Shown here: positions 1 to 5,175 of the stretch, in pieces | Numbering within the stretch: position 1 is the stretch's first letter | Layout: each line of letters begins with the position of its first letter | Origin: Campylobacter sp. | GTDB lineage: Bacteria; Campylobacterota; Campylobacteria; Campylobacterales; Campylobacteraceae | DNA: 7,869 bases | Assembly (NCBI GenBank): GCA_024680445.1 | Contig: JAILCJ010000206.1 | Coordinates: forward strand, 1-7,869 | Direction of reading: 5' to 3' | Made by a program: the position numbers and the translations under genes | The notes under the pieces: model-generated | Databases searched by the model: none | Seen by the model: only the letters and a program-made list of their open reading frames with translations | Told to the model about the DNA's origin: nothing

Positions 1-68
1 CCTTTGGCAAAGGAATTTATAGCTAGTATAAATCCAAATAATGCAACTATGCTTATTAAAACTTTCAT
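1..68 (-). CDS. Partial CDS: N-terminus of an exported protein (signal peptide only)
   Basis: Only the first 22 codons lie in the window; the gene continues past the left edge. It starts with ATG at 68-66, preceded on the minus strand by AAGGAT (79-74), a good ribosome binding site at 5-nt spacing. The peptide begins MKVLISIVALFGF, continues hydrophobic, and ends INSFAK. This is a classic short Sec signal peptide (one Lys, a hydrophobic core, a small residue at the likely cleavage site after SFA). No lipobox cysteine is visible. It reads in the same direction as the large lipoprotein gene upstream, 146 bp away, and could share its transcript. The function of the mature protein cannot be judged. 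That it is a real exported protein rests on start, RBS and signal peptide together. Confidence 0.7.
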   Translation of the reverse strand, partial: MKVLISIVALFGFILAINSFAK

Positions 69-214
69 CTTTTATCCTTTATGGTATATACTTTTTTTGC
101 AGACTTGGCAAAAGTGGTGAGTAAATTTGTGTATTTAGCCTTGTTATCCATGGTAAAAATGCAAGAAATATTAAATTTGCTAAAAATTTCTAAATAAAAT
201 TTTTGTATTTTTGC

Positions 215-2539
215 TTAGAAAATTTCAGGTCGGTATTCAAAGTGCATGGTGTCAAAATGCTCCCAGCGTCCGCCCCAGATAAATTTGTGTTTTTCAAAGA
301 TATCGACTACATCTTTTGGTAGATTGTTAAAGTATTTTTTGTGCCATTGCCAGTAACTAGAATTTGCAACATTTATATCTATGGCTGCTCCGTAACTATG
401 CATACTTAGCCTATCCGTACCGGCGACTTTACGCCAAAAAAAAGTCCCGCTATCGCGTAGAAATTTCAATATATGGTGGTCTTTTTTGGCAAGTTCGTTT
501 AACTCGTCGCTTACATCTTGTAAGGCTGTGGCTGCTCCATTTTTGTTATTGAATTTTAAAATTTTCGCTCCAAAATCCCTTAACCAAACTACATTTACCA
601 AATTTTTTTCAACCTCTGTTTCGTTTTTACCATAAATTTTACCTAATGTTTCGTAATTTCGGCATCTACCAGTGTCTTTAAGTTCACTACCTAGTGGCAA
701 AAATGGTGTGTAAATTTCGTTCTCGCTTGTGTTTTGGCAAGGGTCATTGTCGTTAAGTATTTCTTGTTCGAGTTGTGATATTTCATTTTCGTTACCAAAA
801 GTAACATTTTTATCTGTTTTGTTATTTTTTGAAGCTTTATTCATCTTTTCGCTTGTTATGATTAAAGTCTCATTTTGCTTTGTGATATTTGTATCATTTT
901 GCGAACTTGGTGAAAGGGGTTTTAAATTTGGGTTTTGAGAGGGCAAGGCTGGATTTGAATTTGAATTTTGACTTGGTAAATTTGTTTTTTGATAGCTTGA
1001 ATTTGGTAAGCTATTTTGCGTATTTGGCAAGGCATTTTGACTTGGCAAATTTTGTTTCAAATTTGAATTTTGACTAGGCAAATTTTGATTTTGACTTGGC
1101 AAGGCAGGATTTAAATTTGGTTTTTGATTTGGAAAATCATGCTTTTGACTTGGCATTTTTGTAGGATTTTTTACATTTATTAAAGTGTTTTCTGGGCTAA
1201 TGAAGTTGTGTCTTATCATTTCTTCTTCGCCTAAAATCGACATTGACTTTATACGAGAAAGCAAGAGTTTATCACTTTCTACAAAGTCTAGATCTTTGCC
1301 TATATCAAGCGTTGTTATGGCTATACCGCCTATGACTGCTCTGCCGTTATTTTTAGTTTTTAGCCCCCAGATATCGTGCAAGGCGAGCGGTTCGCCGTTT
1401 TTTATACCAACATAAAGCATGATGTGACCGGGCAAGAAAAACAAGGTTCTATAAGCTATGGCTTTTTCTTTGATAACGGCCTTTTTTTCGTCGTTGCTAA
1501 GTCCGTCAAGCTCGATTCTTTCGCCTATTAAAGCTTGGGATTTTGAATTTCGTGGCAACCAAAGACCAAAACTACCAAGCAAATCTTTTGTCAAAAGTGA
1601 GCAGTCGCGGAGATTGTCTTTGCCGCCCCAGCCGTAAGGTTCTCCAAGTAGCGAGGCTATCATTTGTCTTAAATTTTTATCGTTTAGTTCAAGAGGGTAT
1701 TTTGAGGCTTTGCTTTTTGGGATTTTAAATTTTTCTTTGCCATTTTTGCTATAAATTTCGCCGTAATAATTAACTAAATCCTCGTTTTTATATGGTAATA
1801 AAGTGCCGATTCTTGCGTAAAATAAAAACCAGCCTTTTTTATTGTAAACAGGCGTTTTATCCTCTAAAATGCTTAGAAATTTTGAATTTTTATATGCCAG
1901 AGCCTCGTTTTTTGTGATGAATCTTATATCATCAACCTTGACCCAGCCCCAAACATCATCATCAAAAACAAGTGCCCATGCTCCGTCGGCTGAAAGGTGA
2001 GAAACAAAAAGCACAAAACCTATGCTAAGTGTGGATTCTTGTAAATAATCAAAAGGGTAGCCCTCGCCGGGTTTTTGGGGATTGTAAAAAAGCGGCATGG
2101 AGGTTGGAAAATTTCTCATAGCCGTATTTGTAGTGGTTATGGCAAGACGTGAAAGGCTTAAAAATGCGGACTGGTTAGCGTTTTGGCGGTTTTGTTCGAA
2201 CCACTCTTTTGAAATTTTGTGGAAATTTGAGCTATAAAATGGATTTTTTTCGCTGTAACGGTATGAATCAAAAGCCCAAAAAGCGTTTTGAAATTCGCTT
2301 TGTTTGGCGTTTAGATTGAGATTTTTAAACCTTTTTGCTATCATCAAACTTGGATCGAATCTTTCTGAACTTGTTTTGTTTGGTAAGAGTGAAATGTTTT
2401 GATCTGCGAGATTTAAAATTTGTATGCGTGAAGCTTCTTTTGTTGAATTTGCCTCGCAATTTGTCGGCATGACAGAGTGATTTGGCGTACAAGATATCAA
2501 CATAAAAGGTAAGAGAAAAAATAAAAAGTCTAATTTCAT
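215..2539 (-). CDS. Lipoprotein with SH3, NlpC/P60 and M15 (VanY-like) peptidase domains; putative dual peptidoglycan hydrolase
   Basis: This 774-residue protein is read from ATG at 2539. A TTG five codons upstream would also give an open frame, but AAGGA (2550-2546) sits 6 nt before the ATG and the TTG overlaps it. Residues 1-17 are a lipoprotein signal peptide ending in lipobox LISC (Cys17); Thr at +2 is not an Asp retention signal, so outer-membrane sorting is likely. About 145-210 and 225-265 look like bacterial SH3 modules. About 285-435 is NlpC/P60: Cys313 in RDCSLL, His372 in GHIMLYVG, His388 in ALHDIWG, the usual Cys-His-His set, expected to cut between D-Glu and meso-DAP in the stem peptide. 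A Pro/Ser/Gln/Asn linker (about 462-555) follows. About 615-774 is an M15 peptidase: His714 and Asp721 in SMHSYGAAID, Asp763 and His766 in HFDTMHFEYRPE, the zinc and catalytic pattern of VanY-type carboxypeptidases. All key residues are present, so both halves are probably active. Substrates are inferred from family. Confidence 0.88.
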   Translation of the reverse strand: MKLDFLFFLLPFMLISCTPNHSVMPTNCEANSTKEASRIQILNLADQNISLLPNKTSSERFDPSLMIAKRFKNLNLNAKQSEFQNAFWAFDSYRYSEKNPFYSSNFHKISKEWFEQNRQNANQSAFLSLSRLAITTTNTAMRNFPTSMPLFYNPQKPGEGYPFDYLQESTLSIGFVLFVSHLSADGAWALVFDDDVWGWVKVDDIRFITKNEALAYKNSKFLSILEDKTPVYNKKGWFLFYARIGTLLPYKNEDLVNYYGEIYSKNGKEKFKIPKSKASKYPLELNDKNLRQMIASLLGEPYGWGGKDNLRDCSLLTKDLLGSFGLWLPRNSKSQALIGERIELDGLSNDEKKAVIKEKAIAYRTLFFLPGHIMLYVGIKNGEPLALHDIWGLKTKNNGRAVIGGIAITTLDIGKDLDFVESDKLLLSRIKSMSILGEEEMIRHNFISPENTLINVKNPTKMPSQKHDFPNQKPNLNPALPSQNQNLPSQNSNLKQNLPSQNALPNTQNSLPNSSYQKTNLPSQNSNSNPALPSQNPNLKPLSPSSQNDTNITKQNETLIITSEKMNKASKNNKTDKNVTFGNENEISQLEQEILNDNDPCQNTSENEIYTPFLPLGSELKDTGRCRNYETLGKIYGKNETEVEKNLVNVVWLRDFGAKILKFNNKNGAATALQDVSDELNELAKKDHHILKFLRDSGTFFWRKVAGTDRLSMHSYGAAIDINVANSSYWQWHKKYFNNLPKDVVDIFEKHKFIWGGRWEHFDTMHFEYRPEIF
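896..1156 (-). repeat. Repeat-rich linker of the hydrolase gene (LPSQN units)
   Basis: This stretch encodes residues about 462-548 between the NlpC/P60 and M15 domains. LPSQN occurs exactly five times (residues 480-484, 487-491, 498-502, 521-525, 532-536), with degenerate copies at both ends (MPSQK, SPSSQN) and NLK/NSN/NPA spacers. The DNA is repetitive too: plus-strand 958-984 and 1060-1086 match at all but two positions, 102 bp apart, and GACTTGG-type units recur at about 971, 1039, 1093 and 1147. The protein is Pro/Asn/Gln-rich with no predicted fold, as expected of a flexible tether between two domains. Such repeats can gain or lose units by slippage. Confidence 0.85.
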
Positions 2540-2545
2540 TATCCG

Positions 2546-2550
2546 TCCTT
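2546..2550 (-). promoter_or_regulatory. Ribosome binding site that fixes the lipoprotein start
   Basis: On the minus strand AAGGA (2550-2546) lies 6 nt before ATG 2539-2537. It overlaps the sequence just after the alternative TTG at 2554-2552, so that TTG has no binding site at proper distance. The ATG start also gives a cleaner signal peptide (MK followed by the hydrophobic core). Confidence 0.75.
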
Positions 2551-2569
2551 GCAAAAAAAAGTGAGCTTA

Positions 2570-2575
2570 ATTTTA
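2570..2575 (-). promoter_or_regulatory. Putative -10 box for the lipoprotein gene
   Basis: TAAAAT on the minus strand (5 of 6 to TATAAT) would place the transcript start near 2563, giving a leader of about 24 nt to the ATG. No convincing -35 box is seen, which is normal in Campylobacter, where the housekeeping sigma factor relies mainly on the -10 and upstream T-rich periodicity. Inferred from sequence alone. Confidence 0.4.
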
Positions 2576-2605
2576 CCTTTTTTGTCTTTAAAAAAAGTCT
2601 AAATT

Positions 2606-2614
2606 TGATATAAT
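2606..2614 (+). promoter_or_regulatory. Extended -10 promoter for the helicase operon
   Basis: TGATATAAT is a perfect extended -10 (TGn followed by TATAAT, 2609-2614). Transcription would begin near 2621, leaving a leader of about 20 nt that contains the ribosome binding site. A T-rich and then A-rich run upstream replaces a -35 box. The divergent lipoprotein promoter lies about 35 bp to the left, so the two may influence each other. Confidence 0.65.
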
Positions 2615-2631
2615 TGGCGAAAAAATCGCAC

Positions 2632-2637
2632 AAGGTG
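2632..2637 (+). promoter_or_regulatory. Ribosome binding site for the TTG-started helicase
   Basis: AAGGTG lies 4 nt before TTG 2642-2644 (6 nt if only AAGG is counted). An in-frame TGA at 2636-2638 overlaps it, so translation cannot begin further upstream. No other ATG, GTG or TTG occurs in frame before the Walker A motif. The TTG is therefore effectively forced. Confidence 0.75.
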
Positions 2638-2641
2638 AGTT

Positions 2642-3961
2642 TTGTTAAGCCAAATTTTAGAAATTTTATCAAAATCAAATGTTTTTTTAACTGGTGGTGG
2701 CGGTGTCGGAAAAAGTTTTTTGACAAGTGCTATCATTAAAGAGTATAGAAAAAATGCAAAAAATGTCGTTGTGCTAGGTAGTACAGGCATAAGTGCCGTA
2801 AATATCGGCGGAGTGAGCGTTCATAGCTTTTTTTGTTTTGGAATTTGTAAGGATTTAAACGAGCTTGCGAGTTTTGATAAAAAACAAAAAGACAAACTAA
2901 CAAAATTATATTCTATCCTTAAAAATGCCGATCTTATCGTGCTTGATGAAGTTTCTATGATAAGCCCTGAGGTGCTTGAAATGATTTGGCTTAGGTTAAG
3001 CGTTTCGGATTTTGACGGCAGGGTGCTTTTTGTGGGGGATTTTTATCAGCTCCCACCAGTAAAAAAACAAAGTGTGCAAACTTCGCTTTTTGAGTATAAT
3101 TATGCGTTTATGGCGACGGCGTGGAGTGAATTTAAGCTTGTAAATGTCGAACTAAAAATATCAAAACGCACAAAAGATAAGGTCTTTTACGAGCATCTTT
3201 CAAGGTTAAGACTAGGGCAAATAGACGATGAATTATTAGCTTATATCTCGTCATTTATAGTGCAAGATTTTGTCCCTGATGAAAATGTAAGCGTTCTTTT
3301 TGGCACAAATGCCAAGGTTGATAACCTAAACACTTTTATGTTAAATTCGCTAGATCAAAAAGAAATTTGCATACAGTCCAAACTTGAAGTTGATGATCCA
3401 AAACTCAATGAAAAACGTTTAGAAAGTTTTAAAAAATCCCTAAATATCCCAGAAAATTTATATCTTAAAATCGGAGCAAAAATCATCTTTGTGGCAAATA
3501 AATGGGGGGATTTTTACAATGGCGAACAAGGCAGAGTGGTAGAATTTGTTGAAAAAAATGGCGAAATTTCAAGCATCATAGTCAAAAAAGACGACGGAGA
3601 ATTTTGCGAAGTCGAGCGTATGAAATTTACTTTAAGTGCCTTTGAGTCAAAGGGTAAAGAGATAGAAGAAGTCGTGCTTGCAAGCGTTTCGCAGTATCCA
3701 TTTAAACTAGCTTATGCCATGACTATACACAAATCCCAAGGCATGAGTATAAAAAATTTAATGTGCGATCTAAGCAATATCTTTGCCAACGGACAGCTTT
3801 ATGTTGCCCTTTCACGTGCGATAGATCCAGCGAATTTGCGACTTTTTTACAACAGAAGTCAAGACTTTCGCCGTTACCTTCAAAATGTAGTAAGTATAGA
3901 TAAAGATGTTGAAAATTTTTATAAAAACAGCGAATTTTTAAACATAAGGGAGAAGATTTGA
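2642..3961 (+). CDS. Pif1/RecD2-like superfamily 1 DNA helicase (AAA ATPase)
   Basis: This 439-residue protein starts with TTG. Motifs run in the order expected of Pif1/RecD-type SF1B helicases: Walker A TGGGGVGKS (residues 17-25, Lys24), the Ia region STGISAVNIGG with SVHSFF (47-64), Walker B LIVLDEVSM (98-106, Asp102/Glu103), motif III VGDFYQLPPV (131-140), a C-terminal UvrD-like part with TIHKSQGMS (361-369), and motif VI VALSRA (388-393) carrying the arginine finger. Family members unwind DNA 5' to 3' using ATP in the cytoplasm, acting in replication, repair or resolving structured DNA; the exact role here is unknown. It is short and lacks extra N-terminal or HRDC domains, resembling the minimal Pif1-like proteins of Campylobacter. 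It is the first gene of a two-gene operon and its stop overlaps the next start by 4 nt. The family call is firm. A specific name (pif1 or recD2) is not justified from sequence alone. Confidence 0.9.
   Translation: MLSQILEILSKSNVFLTGGGGVGKSFLTSAIIKEYRKNAKNVVVLGSTGISAVNIGGVSVHSFFCFGICKDLNELASFDKKQKDKLTKLYSILKNADLIVLDEVSMISPEVLEMIWLRLSVSDFDGRVLFVGDFYQLPPVKKQSVQTSLFEYNYAFMATAWSEFKLVNVELKISKRTKDKVFYEHLSRLRLGQIDDELLAYISSFIVQDFVPDENVSVLFGTNAKVDNLNTFMLNSLDQKEICIQSKLEVDDPKLNEKRLESFKKSLNIPENLYLKIGAKIIFVANKWGDFYNGEQGRVVEFVEKNGEISSIIVKKDDGEFCEVERMKFTLSAFESKGKEIEEVVLASVSQYPFKLAYAMTIHKSQGMSIKNLMCDLSNIFANGQLYVALSRAIDPANLRLFYNRSQDFRRYLQNVVSIDKDVENFYKNSEFLNIREKI
3946..3952 (+). promoter_or_regulatory. Strong ribosome binding site inside the helicase 3' end
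   Basis: AAGGGAG lies 5 nt before TTG 3958-3960 and within the last codons of the helicase gene. It supports the TTG start of the downstream gene and, with the 4-nt TTGA overlap of start and stop, suggests translational coupling. Confidence 0.75.
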
Positions 3962-4500
3962 AAAAGTTAATTTTAGTTTTTATTTTAGCGGTTTTTGCGA
4001 ATTGTGACGCTATAAGCATTAAAAATTTTGAAGTCGATGTGTATTCAAAAACGGCACAAAATAGCACGAAAAAAATTCGCCTTGATCTCGAAGTTATAGG
4101 CGATGATGTTTCTACAAACGAGCCTTATGTTTTTGACGCCTTAAATGTTATAGTCGGTAGTTTTTATGCCGAGGACTTGCTAACATCTATGGGTAAAGAA
4201 AAATTTAAAGACGCTTTTATAAAGTATGCCGCCAAAAAGCATAACATTAGCCTTGATAATGTTTTGATTCTTGCCCTTAAAGTAGTTGAAAATGCGGCTA
4301 TCGAAGACATTATAGAAGCTATTCGAAACAAAAATTTATGCGGTCAAGTAGTGCCTACACCAAACTATGCTCCAAAAAAGCAAAAAAGTAACGATGTAGT
4401 CGTATCGCCAGAGCTTAATGAAGTAAATCAAAGTCCCATAGATCTAAACTCTATCGATACTTTTGGCGATGAATTTGGCAAGGATTTTGGAGAAAAATAG
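3958..4500 (+). CDS. Small exported protein with weak FliL-like C-terminal resemblance
   Basis: I do not recognise this 180-residue protein with certainty. Residues 1-18 (MKKLILVFIL, then AVFANCDA) form a Sec signal peptide, probably cut after CDA. Cys16 is not in a proper lipobox (FANC), so I call it periplasmic or membrane-associated, not a lipoprotein. The mature part, about 20-125, has an alternating strand/helix look. The stretch ALNVIVGSFYAEDLLTSMGK (61-80), followed by a helix and hydrophobic VLILALKVVEN (102-112), recalls the stomatin-like fold of flagellar FliL, but the usual N-terminal transmembrane anchor is replaced by a cleavable signal. The tail (about 132-180) is Pro/Asn/Asp/Glu-rich and likely disordered, ending in an acidic, Phe/Gly-containing segment. 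Two cysteines (16 and 128) are present, one of them in the signal peptide. It starts with TTG overlapping the helicase stop and is followed directly by a terminator. The gene is real; its function is open. Confidence 0.8.
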   Translation: MKKLILVFILAVFANCDAISIKNFEVDVYSKTAQNSTKKIRLDLEVIGDDVSTNEPYVFDALNVIVGSFYAEDLLTSMGKEKFKDAFIKYAAKKHNISLDNVLILALKVVENAAIEDIIEAIRNKNLCGQVVPTPNYAPKKQKSNDVVVSPELNEVNQSPIDLNSIDTFGDEFGKDFGEK

Positions 4501-4530
4501 AGCCTTTAAAGGCGTTTTAAAGGCTTTTTT
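4501..4530 (+). terminator. Rho-independent terminator of the helicase operon
   Basis: AGCCTTTAAA (4501-4510), loop GGCGT (4511-4515) and TTTAAAGGCT (4516-4525) make a perfect 10-bp stem, followed by five more T (4526-4530). It begins at the base after the stop codon of the exported-protein gene. Read on the minus strand the hairpin is followed by CTATTTTTC, so it may also stop transcripts arriving from lolA. Confidence 0.92.
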
Positions 4531-4532
4531 AT

Positions 4533-4544
4533 ATCAAATTTGAT
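4533..4544. repeat. 12-bp perfect palindrome ATCAAATTTGAT
   Basis: This self-complementary 12-mer lies in the 47-bp spacer between the converging operon and lolA, 3 bp before the lolA stop. Two of its half-sites reappear split by 5 nt at 7847-7869. A role in termination, protein binding or none at all cannot be decided from the sequence. Confidence 0.5.
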
Positions 4545-4547
4545 GTT

Positions 4548-5060
4548 TTATTGGGTAACGACATCATAATTTTGTGGAATTTTAGGCGTTAGCAATTCTT
4601 TTGAAATAGCTATATCTTTTTTGAGATTTTTTAGAGTAATTTTTATCTTATTATCAAGCTTGTCAGCGTAATCAATCGCCGTGGCAACGCCATTTTTTAT
4701 GCTTATAAAATAATCCGTTCCGTCATAGCTTGCCTTATAAAGTTCTGATGTGATTTTTTTGGCAGAGCTTAAAATAAGCGTCAAATTTGGTGTGTCATCA
4801 AGGCTTGTAATAACGGCTTGTTCGAGTTCGTCCTCTATAACAACAACATGAGTTTTGTTAAAATAAATCTTTTTTGGTGTTGGGCTTTTGTATATCCAAA
4901 GAGCGGTGTTATCGCTTTTTGCGTAAAATGTACCGGTATAATTTACTATGCTGTCTTTGCTATTTACAACTTGAACAAAATCGCTTTGTAAGGTCTTAAA
5001 ACTCAAATCCGCACCGAAAAGTCCGAGACTAAAAATCGCAGTAAATAAAATTTTTTTCAT
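4548..5060 (-). CDS. lolA: LolA, periplasmic outer-membrane lipoprotein carrier
   Basis: This 170-residue protein starts with ATG at 5060, with AAGGAG (5071-5066) 5 nt upstream. Residues 1-16 are a signal peptide ending LFGA. The mature protein opens DLSFKTLQSDFVQ, the conserved LolA start (a helix with F-x-Q). It then shows the family's beta-barrel signature: YTGTFYAKSDNTALWIYKSP (41-60, matching the F-x-G-x-F/W-x-Y-x-x-P pattern), KKIYFNKTHVVVIEDELEQ (63-81), and the closing IPQNYDVV. LolA receives lipoproteins from the inner-membrane Lol ABC transporter and carries them across the periplasm. It is slightly shorter than the E. coli protein, as usual in this phylum, where a LolB partner is generally not found. 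It is divergent from secA and convergent with the helicase operon. The lipoprotein encoded at 215-2539 is a likely client. Confidence 0.9.
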   Translation of the reverse strand: MKKILFTAIFSLGLFGADLSFKTLQSDFVQVVNSKDSIVNYTGTFYAKSDNTALWIYKSPTPKKIYFNKTHVVVIEDELEQAVITSLDDTPNLTLILSSAKKITSELYKASYDGTDYFISIKNGVATAIDYADKLDNKIKITLKNLKKDIAISKELLTPKIPQNYDVVTQ

Positions 5061-5082
5061 TTTTTCTCCTTAGAAAAATCGC

Positions 5083-5088
5083 ATTTTA
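5083..5088 (-). promoter_or_regulatory. Putative -10 box for lolA
   Basis: TAAAAT on the minus strand (5 of 6 to consensus) would start the transcript near 5076, just ahead of the ribosome binding site. The leader would be very short (about 16 nt) and no -35 box is visible, so this is only a candidate. Confidence 0.35.
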
Positions 5089-5091
5089 ACC

Positions 5092-5119
5092 TACTTTAAT
5101 TAAATAAATAGTTAAAGTA
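5092..5119. promoter_or_regulatory. Inverted repeat in the lolA-secA divergent promoter region (operator candidate)
   Basis: TACTTTAA (5092-5099) and TTAAAGTA (5112-5119) are perfect 8-bp inverted copies with a 12-bp spacer, so half-site centres are 20 bp apart, about two helical turns. The repeat lies between the putative lolA and secA -10 boxes, where a dimeric regulator could act on both genes. No known Campylobacter operator was recognised, and AT-rich DNA gives such repeats by chance more easily. Confidence 0.4.
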
Positions 5120-5128
5120 TGATAATAT
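5120..5128 (+). promoter_or_regulatory. Putative extended -10 promoter for secA
   Basis: TGATAATAT reads as TGn plus TAATAT; alternatively GATAAT at 5121-5126 matches TATAAT at 5 of 6. Either gives a start near 5133-5135 and a leader of about 40 nt before the secA ATG. The upstream 20 bp are almost pure A/T, typical for promoters of this group. Confidence 0.5.
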
Positions 5129-5175
5129 ATCGTCTTTTAAAATTTTAAAATAAAACGACTACAAAGGTAAATTTT

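Noticed and set aside
85..111. TTGCCA and TATATA on the minus strand as a promoter for the left-edge gene
   Set aside because: Spacing is only 15 bp and the transcript would start inside the ribosome binding site.
182..204. AAAAATTT / AAATTTTT inverted repeat after the lipoprotein stop
   Set aside because: The 8-bp stem is all A/T with no distinct T-tract on the minus strand, too weak to call a terminator in DNA this AT-rich.
958..1160. Linker repeats as a CRISPR array or tandem non-coding element
   Set aside because: Units are short, uneven, in frame, and encode the LPSQN peptide within an intact gene.
364..1728. Several 60-76 codon plus-strand frames antisense to the hydrolase gene
   Set aside because: All are antisense to well-supported domains or to the repeat linker, and their compositions mirror the repeat rather than a protein.
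2540..2554. TTG start five codons upstream of the lipoprotein ATG
   Set aside because: It overlaps the ribosome binding site of the ATG, has none of its own at a suitable distance, and would spoil the signal peptide N-terminus.
2325..2726. 133-codon minus-strand frame spanning the divergent promoter region
   Set aside because: It overlaps both the lipoprotein and helicase 5' ends and their promoters, and its peptide has no recognisable motif; it is an out-of-frame shadow.
3994..4011. Lipobox in the 180-residue exported protein (Cys16)
   Set aside because: The residues before Cys16 (FAN) do not fit the lipobox pattern, since Asn at -1 is not allowed; ordinary signal peptidase cleavage after CDA fits better.
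3723..4067. 114-codon minus-strand frame opposite the helicase/exported-protein junction
   Set aside because: It is antisense to conserved helicase motifs, with no ribosome binding site or family signature.
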